Below are positions 1-8,007 of a DNA stretch of 11,161 nt, piece after piece. The notes below the pieces were generated by a model, which saw only the letters and a program-made list of their open reading frames with translations, was not told where the DNA came from and made no database searches. Positions within the stretch are counted from its first letter, which is position 1; each line of letters opens with the position of its first letter. The position numbers and the translations under genes are program-made. This DNA comes from Acidimicrobiaceae bacterium. GTDB lineage: Bacteria > Actinomycetota > Acidimicrobiia > Acidimicrobiales > RAAP-2. The stretch covers positions 1 through 11,161 of the forward strand of contig PLSY01000005.1 of the NCBI GenBank assembly GCA_003164275.1, in the 5' to 3' direction.

Positions 1-5
1 TCGAC

Positions 6-386
6 ATGTCGGAGACGCTGGCCGGGCTGCTGCCCGACCTGGGAAGCCTGTGGACTAGAACCCTGGCCGACGCCTCGGGTGTCGTTGAGCGGCTAGCCCG
101 CACCGAGCTTGATGACGATGCACTTCGGGGCGATGCGTTGAAGGGCGGGCAACCCTGCTATTCGAGTCATCCACTCAGAGACGCCCTCGTCATCCTCTAC
201 CTTCTGACTCTCGTGGGAACGTTGATTGCGAAGGCCGGTGTCGGGACTCTGGAATCCATCGATGCGCTTGACAGGTTGAACTCTCGATACCCGGAGATCA
301 ACAGCGTGTTCGAGCTTCTGACTGTGCTGGCTTGGATGATCCCGCTGTGCGTATGGCTGGCCAATAGGTCGAAGGGCAACGAGTAG
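6..386 (+). CDS. Hypothetical small membrane protein with two predicted helices
   Basis: I do not recognise this 126-aa protein. The first ~55 residues are soluble with an acidic stretch (ELDDD near residue 35). Two hydrophobic segments follow, at about residues 59-77 and 100-119, separated by a polar loop, and the C-terminus is short and charged (RSKGNE). This suggests a small integral membrane protein. The ATG at position 6 has no visible ribosome-binding site because only five bases precede it, and the frame is open to the window edge, so the true start may lie outside the window. The gene is convergent with the NERD-domain gene, with only 6 nt between the two stop codons. No function can be assigned. 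Confidence 0.5.
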   Translation: MSETLAGLLPDLGSLWTRTLADASGVVERLARTELDDDALRGDALKGGQPCYSSHPLRDALVILYLLTLVGTLIAKAGVGTLESIDALDRLNSRYPEINSVFELLTVLAWMIPLCVWLANRSKGNE

Positions 387-392
387 CCGGGA

Positions 393-1169
393 CTAGCGAG
401 AGTTGGTGTGGACCGACTGGTCGATCTGACGAGATAGCTGGCTGGCCAGCACCTCGGTGACTCGCTCGATGGTCGCATCGTCCAACTGTGAGCCGCCGAG
501 TTGCGGCAACCACAACTTCTCCTTTCGACCCTCGCAGACGAGAACGCCTCCAACCTCTTCCCATCCCTGGTCGAGCCGGAGACCTCCTGGTCCCCACACC
601 ACGACGATCGGCGTGACCTTCACTTCTAGGCGCTGAGGGGGAGAGCGAAGCATCCCCTCGATCTTCCGAGCACCTGTGCGAGCTTGGCCGATAGGCTCCC
701 GCCCGAGGATTCCGGCGACGACTCCGTGCTTGATCTCGCAGTCATTGGTGGTCCACTTCGACTCGATGGCGAAGACGCCACCGGGGCCGACGAGAACGTG
801 GTCGATATCTCCGTGGGTCGCCAAGTAGAGGCCGTTGACGATCCGCCAGCCCTTCCGGCGCCGTCTCCAACTCGTGACAGCTTCGGCAGTTGCCTCTTCA
901 CCTAGCTTGCCCATGCTCCTTCCATAGGACCCGGACATGACGAAGACCATCCAGCCGAAGCAGGCCAACGTGGATGCCGCCAGGAACCCGAGAAGAAACG
1001 CCCGGAATGTCGCTGGGATCGGCTCCACCACGATGACCTCGGTGAGAACGACTGCGATCAGGATTAGGCAAGCCCACACGAGAGCGTTCTTGCGGATGGT
1101 GCGGATCTGAGCCTCCCGAAGCATCAGCCGTGCATGTTCGCCGGGTCGGTTCTTCACGGAATGGTTCAT
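393..1169 (-). CDS. Membrane-anchored NERD (nuclease-related) domain protein
   Basis: From the ATG at 1169 this is a 258-aa protein. A TTG at 1181 would add four residues; neither start has a strong Shine-Dalgarno, and ATG is preferred as the commoner start codon. Numbering from the TTG, two hydrophobic helices lie near residues 33-52 and 59-82. A NERD domain follows at about 92-220. Its hallmarks are visible: GEEA (94-97), GDIDHVLVGPGGVFAIESK (124-142) with D127, E140 and K142 as the candidate nuclease-fold residues, and IGQA (164-167). NERD domains are a nuclease-like fold found in proteins of DNA processing, often fused to other modules; here the partner is a membrane anchor. It is transcribed divergently from the restriction-modification operon. 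A role in foreign-DNA processing is an inference from the fold and the neighbours. Confidence 0.8.
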   Translation of the reverse strand: MNHSVKNRPGEHARLMLREAQIRTIRKNALVWACLILIAVVLTEVIVVEPIPATFRAFLLGFLAASTLACFGWMVFVMSGSYGRSMGKLGEEATAEAVTSWRRRRKGWRIVNGLYLATHGDIDHVLVGPGGVFAIESKWTTNDCEIKHGVVAGILGREPIGQARTGARKIEGMLRSPPQRLEVKVTPIVVVWGPGGLRLDQGWEEVGGVLVCEGRKEKLWLPQLGGSQLDDATIERVTEVLASQLSRQIDQSVHTNSR

Positions 1170-1280
1170 CGACCATCCCAACCTGGTCCTGAAGGAGCGG
1201 CAGCTTCGGCGCCGGTAGCCAATCTGCTGGCCTTGGATGGATGCTGGCGACCGTGGCGCTCCTAGTGCAGGCTGTGGGCC

Positions 1281-1427
1281 ATGGCCGCTCTACCAGACCA
1301 CATCGAGATGTCAAAGCAAGCGATCCGAGATCACGCCATGGCGTTCTCGAAGAAGTGGGCCGATGCCACAAGCGAGGCCGCTGATCCCGCTTCGATGACG
1401 GCAAGGCCGTCTACGATTCGCCTCTGA
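1281..1427 (+). pseudogene. Possible N-terminal relic of an MmeI-like DNA methyltransferase
   Basis: A 48-codon ORF runs from the ATG at 1281 to a TGA at 1425-1427. Its core, SKQAIRDHAMAFSKKWADAT (residues 11-30), is followed by SEAAD. It resembles, from memory, the start of large Type IIL/IIG (MmeI-like) methyltransferase-nucleases, which often begin with an alpha-helical stretch ending in a WADAT-type motif and then a Phe/Trp-rich segment. Here the match stops after SEAAD and the frame ends 14 codons later, so it would be only a fragment of a protein of roughly 900 residues. No ribosome-binding site is visible. It sits just upstream of hsdM, in the same orientation. The alternative is a small independent gene or a chance ORF. 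Confidence 0.3.
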
Positions 1428-1530
1428 TCAAGGCGACGGGTGCTTGGAGAAGCAGGCCAAGTGATCGAAGACCAGCATCAAGGCGGACGGTGAGGATGGC
1501 GACCAACCTGTCCGCCGACGACAGACAAGC

Positions 1531-1534
1531 GAGG
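1531..1534 (+). promoter_or_regulatory. Candidate ribosome-binding site for hsdM
   Basis: A GAGG tetranucleotide lies 4 nt before the GTG at 1539. The frame is closed upstream by a TGA at 1491-1493, and no ATG, GTG or TTG occurs between that stop and 1539, so the GTG is the earliest possible start. The spacing is short, so the site is modest. Confidence 0.4.
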
Positions 1535-1538
1535 CCCA

Positions 1539-3128
1539 GTGGAGTCCCTTCCGAAGCAGTCTGACGATGGCCCAGTCCAGGGAAGCTCGACACTGGCTGG
1601 TGGACTCCGGTCGAAGGTCGATGCCTTGTGGAACGCCTTCTGGTCGGGCGGCATCTCGAACCCGCTTGAGGTCATCGAGCAGATCACCTACCTGCTCTTC
1701 CTCAAGCGACTGGACGACCTTCAGACCTTGGCGGAGAACAAGGCCACCCAGTTGGGTAAGCCCATCGAGAATCCCATCTTCCCCGAGGGCGACGACGACA
1801 AGGGCTGCGCCTACGCCGATATGCGCTGGTCCCGGCTCAAGAACTTGGCCCCTGCCGAGATGTTCAAGGTGATGTCCGAACACGTCTTCCCGTTCCTCCG
1901 ATCGCTCGGCGGAGAGGGTTCGACCTACTCCACCCACATGCAGGATGCGACGTTCACCATCCCAACGGCGAGCCTCTTGGCCAAGGCCGTGGACGGGATC
2001 AGCGACATCCCGATGAACGACCTGGACACCAAGGGCGACATCTACGAGTACATGCTGGCCAAGATCGCTTCAGCCGGTCAGAACGGCCAGTTCCGAACCC
2101 CTCGGCACATCATCAGCCTCATGGTGGCCATGCAAGAGCCAACGCCCTCGGACACCGTGCTCGACCCCGCCTGTGGCACCTGTGGGTTCCTCGTTGGGGC
2201 TGCCCGGTACGTCATGACTCATCACCCAGAAGCGCTCCTCGACGCTGGGCTGCGGGAGCACTTCAACCACGGCATGTTCTACGGCTACGACTTCGACAAT
2301 ACGATGCTCCGCATCGGGTCGATGAACATGCTCCTGCACGGGGTCGAGAACCCCGATGTTCGGTACAAGGACTCGCTCTCCCAACTTCACGCCGATGAAG
2401 AAGAGATGTACTCGCTGGTCCTTGCTAACCCTCCGTTCGCCGGATCGCTGGACTACGAGAACACGGCCAAGGATCTCCTCCAAGTGGTGAGGACCAAGAA
2501 GACTGAGTTGCTGTTTCTCGCACTCTTTCTGAGGGTGCTGAAGCCGGGCGGACGAGCAGCGGTGATCGTCCCGGACGGCGTGCTCTTCGGTTCGTCCAAG
2601 GCTCACAAGGAGCTACGACGCATCCTCGTGGAGGACCAGCAGCTTCAAGGCATCGTGTCGCTGCCCAGTGGGGTGTTCCGACCCTACGCAGGGGTGTCGA
2701 CAGCCATCCTGTTCTTCACCAAGACCAACTCGGGTGGGACCGATGACGTTTGGTTCTACGACCTTCAGGCTGACGGGTTCAGCTTGGACGACAAGCGGAC
2801 AGCGCTTCTGGATGCTGACCGGCTCGGCGTGGCTCCCGTGGTGTCCCTGAACGAGAACGAGCACGTCAAGAACAACCTGCCCGACGTGCTGGCCCGATGG
2901 CACGAGAGGGGAAGCACAGAGCGGAGCCGAGCACACACTGACCAGAGTTTCTGTGTGCCCAAAGCGAACATCGTGGCCAACGACTACGACCTCAGCATCA
3001 ACCGCTACAAGGAAGTCGTGCACGAGGAGGTCCTCTATCGGGCACCTAGCGAGATCATCGCCGACCTGATTGTGCTGGAAGACGAGATCCGCCAGGGACT
3101 CGCTGACCTAGATGCGATGTTGGGATGA
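1539..3128 (+). CDS. hsdM: Type I restriction-modification methyltransferase subunit (HsdM)
   Basis: This 529-aa protein is the modification subunit of a Type I restriction-modification enzyme. It transfers a methyl group from S-adenosylmethionine to N6 of adenine in the site chosen by HsdS, in an M2S complex. An N-terminal helical domain (about 20-160) contains the family's early motif around ITYLLFLKRLDDL (residues 49-61). The Rossmann-like catalytic domain follows, with SAM-binding motif I DPACGTCGFL (209-218) and catalytic motif IV NPPF (297-300), of the D/NPPF class typical of N6-adenine enzymes. The length is normal for the family. The Cys at 215 replaces the commoner Gly/Ala. The start is GTG. 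The stop overlaps the hsdS start by 4 nt (ATGA at 3125-3128), which implies translational coupling. Motifs resemble the EcoEI/EcoAI (Type IB-like) group, in agreement with HsdR. Confidence 0.96.
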   Translation: MESLPKQSDDGPVQGSSTLAGGLRSKVDALWNAFWSGGISNPLEVIEQITYLLFLKRLDDLQTLAENKATQLGKPIENPIFPEGDDDKGCAYADMRWSRLKNLAPAEMFKVMSEHVFPFLRSLGGEGSTYSTHMQDATFTIPTASLLAKAVDGISDIPMNDLDTKGDIYEYMLAKIASAGQNGQFRTPRHIISLMVAMQEPTPSDTVLDPACGTCGFLVGAARYVMTHHPEALLDAGLREHFNHGMFYGYDFDNTMLRIGSMNMLLHGVENPDVRYKDSLSQLHADEEEMYSLVLANPPFAGSLDYENTAKDLLQVVRTKKTELLFLALFLRVLKPGGRAAVIVPDGVLFGSSKAHKELRRILVEDQQLQGIVSLPSGVFRPYAGVSTAILFFTKTNSGGTDDVWFYDLQADGFSLDDKRTALLDADRLGVAPVVSLNENEHVKNNLPDVLARWHERGSTERSRAHTDQSFCVPKANIVANDYDLSINRYKEVVHEEVLYRAPSEIIADLIVLEDEIRQGLADLDAMLG

Positions 3129-4213
3129 CCGTCCCGCTTATCTCCGTAGCCAAACTCATAAACGAACGTGTCGGCCCATTCGTTGGTGAGCGGCGATATC
3201 TGGCAACCGGCTCAGTGGCAGATGATGGGAGTTTGGATCCCGCATTGGTTACCTGGGATGAACGGCCAACTCGTGCGGATCTTGAGGTCCAGATTGGCGA
3301 TCTTTGCTTTGCTCGGATGAAGGAGACCAGAAAGGTGCGCCTGTTCCACTCCGGGGAGGAGGACTGCATCCTGTCCACGGGATTCGCCATTGTCCGACCC
3401 GACCCTGCGCTCTTGGACGGACGATTCTTATTGCACGTCCTTCGATCTGACGATTTCCAGCGGCAGAAGGACTCTTTTAGCCACGGAGCTACGCAGCAAG
3501 CCATAACGAACACTGGTATTCGCAAACTGCAGATTCCACTTCCTCCTCTTGGCGAGCAACGACGCATCGCAGCCATCCTGGACAAGGCTGATGAGGTTCG
3601 AGCCGAGCGACAAGGTTCGCTGAAGACTCTGGATTACCTGAGCCAGGCGATCTTCCACGACATCATTGGGGATCCCATCTCCAATACTCATCAATGGCCA
3701 ACAAAGACACTCGATGAGCTAATGCACTTTTGCACGGGAAAGTTAGATTCTAATGCTGCAGTTGAGGGTGGCAAGTATCCTTTCTTTACTTGCGCAAAGG
3801 ACACTCTATTGATAGATGAATACGCCTTTGATTGTGAAGCGTTGCTCCTGGCTGGCAATAACGCCACCGGTGACTATTCAGTGAAACACTACAATGGGAG
3901 ATTCAATGCCTACCAGCGCACATATGTCATCACTCTCAAATCTGAGTCAGATTCTTACGAGTACATCCGTATGGCGCTCCAACAATCTCTACAGCACCTC
4001 AAAAGGATTTCCAAAGGGACTAACACAAAGTATCTTACACTGGCATTGCTAAACAATGTTTCGATTCTATATCCTCCACCGGAGATTCAGTATAAATACG
4101 AGGAGAGGATCGATGCAGTGAAGGCCTGCAGCATTTCAGCGGCGAAATCTCAAGCCATGATTCATGATCTGCACACAGCGTTGCAGACCAATGCCTTCCA
4201 GGGAACACTGTGA
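3125..4213 (+). CDS. hsdS: Type I restriction-modification specificity subunit (HsdS)
   Basis: This 362-aa protein recognises the bipartite DNA target and bridges HsdM and HsdR. The layout is two half-repeats: target-recognition domain 1 (about 1-136), conserved helical spacer 1 (137-182, starting IPLPPLGEQRRIAAILDKAD), recognition domain 2 (about 190-316) and conserved region 2 (317-362, ending LQTNAFQGTL). It starts at an ATG within the hsdM stop and ends in a GTGA overlap with hsdR, so all three genes should be translated from one mRNA. The second spacer is divergent: the PPLxEQxxI motif is reduced to PPPEIQYKYEERI. DNA for recognition domain 2 is strongly AT-rich (186 G+C of 420 in 3721-4140) compared with domain 1 (142 of 240 in 3181-3420), which points to acquisition of that half from another source. 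It is somewhat short for the family, but both halves are present. Confidence 0.95.
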   Translation: MTVPLISVAKLINERVGPFVGERRYLATGSVADDGSLDPALVTWDERPTRADLEVQIGDLCFARMKETRKVRLFHSGEEDCILSTGFAIVRPDPALLDGRFLLHVLRSDDFQRQKDSFSHGATQQAITNTGIRKLQIPLPPLGEQRRIAAILDKADEVRAERQGSLKTLDYLSQAIFHDIIGDPISNTHQWPTKTLDELMHFCTGKLDSNAAVEGGKYPFFTCAKDTLLIDEYAFDCEALLLAGNNATGDYSVKHYNGRFNAYQRTYVITLKSESDSYEYIRMALQQSLQHLKRISKGTNTKYLTLALLNNVSILYPPPEIQYKYEERIDAVKACSISAAKSQAMIHDLHTALQTNAFQGTL

Positions 4214-7200
4214 GCGCCTTCGACTTCCTTGCCGCTGAGTTTCCCCAGATCTACGACGAGGCCGAGAAGTCGGTCAACGCAGCGCTGCCTGACCCCCGCA
4301 CGTCGTGCTTCTACTCACGGCGGGTCGTTGAACAGGTAGTCCGGTGGGCCTTCAATGCCGACCCCGCACTCTCCATGGCCTACGGTGACACGCTCAGCGA
4401 TCTGCTGAACGACTCCGTGTTCAAGCGCCAGATGGGCGACACGGTGTTCCAGTTCGCCCGAGGTGTGGTCCGCCAGGGGAACCGTGCCGTCCACGAGGCC
4501 GCCCGTGTGACCCAGCGGGACTCGATCACGTCCCTGTCGGCGCTGTTCCAGTTCACGTACTGGTTCGCACGCACTTACTGCCGTGGCGACAAGCCTGCCG
4601 CCGATCTCCGGTTCGACCCTCGGCACCTACCCTCCCCCAAGAAGGTTACGGAGGCATCAGTCGAACAGGTCGCCGAGCTTGAGGCGGCACTGGAACGAAG
4701 TGAGCAGGAGCGCCAGCAGGCGCTCGAAGCCGTGGCTGACCGGTCCGCCTTGGAAGCTCAGGTAGAGAAGTTGAAGGCCGAGATCGCCGAGGCGAAGAAG
4801 GCCGCTGCCGCCACGTCCGACGACCATGACTACTCAGAGGCGGAGACACGGGACTACTTCATCGACCTCCTGCTGGCCGAGGCGGGCTGGCCGTTCGGCG
4901 AGAACGACGCTCCGGTTGATGGCAAGGACGTTGAGGTCGAAGTCACCGGTATGCCCAACAACGAGGGCAAGGGCTACGTCGACTACGTCCTGTGGGGAGA
5001 TGATGGCCAGCCCTTGGCGGTGGTTGAGGCGAAGAAGACCCGCAAGGATGCCGAGGTGGGCAAGCAGCAGGCCAAGCTCTACGCCGACTGCCTAGAGGCC
5101 CAATACGACCAGCGCCCCGTCATCTTCTACACCAACGGGTTCGAGCACTGGATATGGGACGACTGCTCGTACCCACCCCGGTCGGTCCAGGGCTTCTACA
5201 CGAAGGATGAGTTGGAGCTTCTGGTTCAGCGGCGCACGTCGAAGGTCGCCCTGGCCGATGTCGCCATCAGTCCTGTGATCGTGGAGCGCTACTACCAGCA
5301 GCGGTGCATCCAGAACATCAGTGCGGCGTTTGAGGGGCACCATCGCAAGGCGCTAGTGGTGATGGCAACCGGGGCCGGGAAGACCCGGACAGTGATCGCC
5401 CTGTCCGACCTCCTCATCCGAGCGAACTGGGCCAAGCGGGTCCTCTTCTTGGCCGACCGGACGGCATTGGTCAACCAGGCGGTCAACGCCTTCAAGGCGT
5501 TCCTGCCTGACTCGGCACCGGTGAACCTGGTGACCGAGAAGAACACTGAGGGTCGAGTCTTCGTCTCGACGTACCAGACCATGATGGGACTCATCAACGA
5601 TGACGCCGGTGGCGAGCGGCGCTTCGGTGTGGGCTACTTCGACCTGGTCGTCATCGACGAGGCCCACCGTTCGGTGTTCAAGAAGTTCAAGGCCATCTTC
5701 GACTACTTCGACTCGCTGTTGGTTGGACTGACCGCCACGCCTAAGGACGAGGTCAACAAGAACACCTACAGCCTGTTCAACTTGGAGACGGGCCATCCAA
5801 CAGACGCCTACCCCTTGGAGGAGGCTGTCCAGGACGGCTACCTCGTGCCCTTCAACGCCGTGTCGGTGTCCACGAAGTTCCAGCAGAAGGGCATCCACTA
5901 CGACGACCTCTCACCGGACGAGAAGGAGGCGTGGGACGAAGCGGACTGGGGCGAGGAGTCCGACATCCCCGATCACGTTGATGCCGCAGCCCTCAACAAG
6001 TGGCTGTTCAACGCCGACACGGTGGACAAGGTCTTGGAGACCCTGATGACGAAGGGGATCAAGGTCGACGGCGGTGATCGCCTGGGCAAGACCATCATCT
6101 TCGCCAAGGGCCAAGATCACGCACAGTTCATCGACAATCGGTTCAATGCCAACTACCCCCACTACAAGGGTGCCTTCGCTCGGGTCATCACCTACCAGAC
6201 CACCTACGCTCAGAGTCTCATCGACGCCTTCTCCGTCAAGGGCAGTGATCCGCAGATCGCCATTTCGGTGGACATGCTCGACACAGGGATCGACGTGCCC
6301 GAGGTCGTCAACCTTGTCTTCTTCAAGCCGATTCGTTCCAAGACCAAGTTCTGGCAGATGCTCGGACGTGGCACTCGCCTCTGTCCCGATCTCTTCGGAC
6401 CAGGTGAGGACAAGACGCACTTCGAGGTCTTCGACTTCTGCGGCAACTTCGAATACTTCGGCCAGGACCCGCCCGTCACCGAAGGTGCCGTCATCCGGTC
6501 CATCAACGAGCGCCGGTTCGTAGCCCGCTTGGAGCTACTTCGTTCGCTCGATGCCGCCGAGGACGGGGACCTGACAGGCGACCTGGCCAAGCTTCTCCAC
6601 GAGGAAGTGGCGTCGATGAACGTGGATAACTTCGTCGTCCGACCGCACCGCAAGATGGTGCAGAAGTTCGGGCAGGCCGGGTCCTGGATGGACATCAACG
6701 ACGACGATGCCACTGGACTGGTGGAAGAGGTTGCTGGACTCCCCACTGAACTTGAGGGCGAGCCAGAAGAGACACGCCGGTTCGACCTCACGGTGCTGAA
6801 TCTTCAGTTGGCCCTGCTGAAGAGCGATCCGGTGTTCGCCAAGCTCCGTGACCAGGTGAAGGCCATCGCTAGCCTCCTTGAGGACTACCCGACGATCCCC
6901 GCAGTGAAGAAGGAACTGGCGCTACTCGCCGATCTTCAGACAGACGAGTGGTGGGAAGGTGTCACCCTTCAGATGTTGGAGGATGTGCGCAAGCGGGTCC
7001 GGCTGCTTGTTCCGTTCATCGAGAAGGCCAAGAAGAAGGTGGTCTACACCGACTTCACCGACGAGTTGGGTGCTGTGGTCGTGATGCCACATGGCAAGAC
7101 CCCTCCGCACTCCAACTTCGAGCAGTTCCGCAAGAAGGCGCTGTCCTTCCTGAAGGAGCATCAAGGCGAGGCGGCGGTCAGGAAGGTCCATCAGAACTGG

Positions 7201-7587
7201 CCGATCACGCTCGACGACATGGCTGAGCTTCAGCGCATCTTGGTCGAGAGTGGAGTGGGCACCGAGGAGGACTTCGACCAAGCCAAGGAGCAGGCGGGCA
7301 GCTTCGGGCTGTTCGTCCGCTCGCTGGTCGGCCTGGATCGTGCTGCGGCCAAGGAGGCATTCGGCCAGTTCCTTGCCAAGCAGAACTACAACGCCAACCA
7401 GATCACATTCGTGGACCTGATCATCAGCGACCTGGCCCAAAATGGCGTGATCACGGCTGATCGGTTCTACGACGCCCCGTATACCAACATCAGCCCGACA
7501 GGTCCTCAGCAGTTGTTCACACCCGAGCAGATCGAAGAACTGGACCAGGTACTCGACACCGTGCGCCAGAACGCAGACGTGGCGTAG
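4210..7587 (+). CDS. hsdR: Type I restriction endonuclease subunit (HsdR), EcoEI-like
   Basis: This 1125-aa motor and nuclease subunit translocates DNA using ATP and cuts unmodified DNA far from the recognition site. Domains in order: a DUF4145-like helical domain (about 30-122, with GNRAVHE at 90-96); a Glu/Ala-rich coiled coil (about 149-200); a PD-(D/E)xK nuclease domain with D258, E273 and K275; a superfamily 2 helicase with Walker A ATGAGKT (386-392), DEAH (483-486), LTATP (507-511), DTGIDVP (691-697) and QMLGRGTR (716-723); and an EcoEI_R_C-type C-terminal domain from about residue 1030. All key motifs are intact. The GTG start at 4210 lies in a 4-nt overlap with the hsdS stop, which suggests coupled translation. 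Base composition returns to the high G+C of hsdM right after the AT-rich end of hsdS. DUF4145 and EcoEI_R_C place it with the Type IB-like R subunits. Confidence 0.96.
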   Translation: MSAFDFLAAEFPQIYDEAEKSVNAALPDPRTSCFYSRRVVEQVVRWAFNADPALSMAYGDTLSDLLNDSVFKRQMGDTVFQFARGVVRQGNRAVHEAARVTQRDSITSLSALFQFTYWFARTYCRGDKPAADLRFDPRHLPSPKKVTEASVEQVAELEAALERSEQERQQALEAVADRSALEAQVEKLKAEIAEAKKAAAATSDDHDYSEAETRDYFIDLLLAEAGWPFGENDAPVDGKDVEVEVTGMPNNEGKGYVDYVLWGDDGQPLAVVEAKKTRKDAEVGKQQAKLYADCLEAQYDQRPVIFYTNGFEHWIWDDCSYPPRSVQGFYTKDELELLVQRRTSKVALADVAISPVIVERYYQQRCIQNISAAFEGHHRKALVVMATGAGKTRTVIALSDLLIRANWAKRVLFLADRTALVNQAVNAFKAFLPDSAPVNLVTEKNTEGRVFVSTYQTMMGLINDDAGGERRFGVGYFDLVVIDEAHRSVFKKFKAIFDYFDSLLVGLTATPKDEVNKNTYSLFNLETGHPTDAYPLEEAVQDGYLVPFNAVSVSTKFQQKGIHYDDLSPDEKEAWDEADWGEESDIPDHVDAAALNKWLFNADTVDKVLETLMTKGIKVDGGDRLGKTIIFAKGQDHAQFIDNRFNANYPHYKGAFARVITYQTTYAQSLIDAFSVKGSDPQIAISVDMLDTGIDVPEVVNLVFFKPIRSKTKFWQMLGRGTRLCPDLFGPGEDKTHFEVFDFCGNFEYFGQDPPVTEGAVIRSINERRFVARLELLRSLDAAEDGDLTGDLAKLLHEEVASMNVDNFVVRPHRKMVQKFGQAGSWMDINDDDATGLVEEVAGLPTELEGEPEETRRFDLTVLNLQLALLKSDPVFAKLRDQVKAIASLLEDYPTIPAVKKELALLADLQTDEWWEGVTLQMLEDVRKRVRLLVPFIEKAKKKVVYTDFTDELGAVVVMPHGKTPPHSNFEQFRKKALSFLKEHQGEAAVRKVHQNWPITLDDMAELQRILVESGVGTEEDFDQAKEQAGSFGLFVRSLVGLDRAAAKEAFGQFLAKQNYNANQITFVDLIISDLAQNGVITADRFYDAPYTNISPTGPQQLFTPEQIEELDQVLDTVRQNADVA

Positions 7588-7598
7588 ACAAGGGACGA

Positions 7599-7626
7599 CG
7601 CCGAGCAGCGGGACCGAGGGCTGGCG
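7599..7626 (+). terminator. Weak hairpin after hsdR, possible terminator
   Basis: CGCC (7599-7602) and AGC (7604-7606), with G7603 bulged, can pair with GCT (7620-7622) and GGCG (7623-7626) around a 13-nt loop. It starts 11 nt after the hsdR stop. There is no T-tract and the stem is interrupted, so this is a tentative call; transcription could equally read on into the 72-aa gene. Confidence 0.2.
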
Positions 7627-7631
7627 ATTCC

Positions 7632-7637
7632 AAAGGA
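7632..7637 (+). promoter_or_regulatory. Shine-Dalgarno site of the 72-aa membrane protein
   Basis: AAAGGA lies 6 nt before the ATG at 7644. It is the clearest ribosome-binding site in the window and supports this start and the reality of the small gene. Confidence 0.55.
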
Positions 7638-7643
7638 CGGGCA

Positions 7644-7862
7644 ATGGCGGACGATGACGGAGTCAAGCGGCAATCCCAGCGTCCGCTCACGGGTTGGATG
7701 GTCGTCGCCATCGTGGGCATCGTGGCACTGGCCACAGTCGGAATCACGGCTCTGATCACTTCGAACTCATCGAATCGCAGCACAACATCGACCATCAAGC
7801 CTCATGCCGCTCAGACAACCGTGCCGGTCACGACGACAATGGCACCGGACGGACGGCTGTGA
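7644..7862 (+). CDS. Small single-pass membrane protein with Thr/Ser-rich tail
   Basis: This 72-aa protein has a charged N-terminus (MADDDGVKRQSQR), one hydrophobic helix (about 17-39) and a Ser/Thr-rich tail (SSNRSTTST, then TTVPVTTT). The positive charges before the helix suggest the N-terminus stays inside and the tail outside. A good Shine-Dalgarno (AAAGGA, 6-nt spacing) supports the ATG. It lies 56 nt after hsdR in the same direction and could be co-transcribed, but nothing links it functionally to restriction. Its last 35 bp overlap a convergent small ORF on the other strand. I recognise no family; it could also be a lineage-specific or truncated cell-envelope protein. Confidence 0.6.
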   Translation: MADDDGVKRQSQRPLTGWMVVAIVGIVALATVGITALITSNSSNRSTTSTIKPHAAQTTVPVTTTMAPDGRL

Positions 7863-8007
7863 CAAAAGGCCCGCTCGTCTCTAGTCGAGCTTTGCGAGCC
7901 TCTTCAGCACTTGCCTGGGAGGCGTTGGCTGCCTTACGAGCGAATAAAACGGCGGCTCCTGATGCGAGCGCCGCCACGATGGCCACGATGAACGCAGCTA
8001 CGTTCAT
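7828..8007 (-). CDS. 59-aa small membrane protein (short ORF)
   Basis: On the minus strand an ATG at 8007 opens 59 codons to a TGA at 7828-7830. The product begins with a hydrophobic helix (MNVAAFIVAIVAALASGAAV, residues 1-20) and continues with an Ala/Lys/Glu-rich amphipathic stretch (ARKAANASQASAEEARKARL, 23-42). A helix followed by an Ala-rich coiled-coil stub is a common pattern in small bacterial membrane anchors, which is why I think it real. The only ribosome-site candidate is a poorly spaced GGAAG just before the ATG. It overlaps the end of the 72-aa plus-strand gene tail to tail by 35 bp and lies 137 nt after the 194-aa minus-strand gene, with which it could share a transcript. Confidence 0.5.
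   Translation of the reverse strand: MNVAAFIVAIVAALASGAAVLFARKAANASQASAEEARKARLETSGPFVTAVRPVPLSS

Larger units (their letters stand above)
1182..1538. other. 357-nt intergenic gap between divergent NERD gene and hsdM
   Basis: Apart from the 48-codon ORF at 1281-1427 I see no intact gene here. All frames contain stops, and short coding-like fragments appear in shifted frames (for example FDDGKAVYDSPLIKATG encoded from 1391 on the plus strand). This looks more like decayed coding sequence than a regulatory spacer. Promoters for the flanking divergent genes should lie here, but I could not find a convincing -35/-10 pair. Confidence 0.4.

Noticed and set aside
2163..2192. Cys in place of the usual Gly in SAM-binding motif I of HsdM (DPACGTCGFL)
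   Set aside because: This position also varies in active Type I enzymes (Ala in EcoKI HsdM), so a small residue here is probably tolerated and not a sign of an inactive enzyme.
3125..4213. Phase-variable, invertible hsdS
   Set aside because: There is one hsdS, no second or silent specificity fragment, and I saw no inverted repeats flanking the recognition domains. The recombinase is 5 kb away.
6922..7644. 240-codon minus-strand frame opposite the end of hsdR
   Set aside because: hsdR is certain here with family motifs. The antisense frame is an expected by-product of high G+C codon use and has no recognisable domain.
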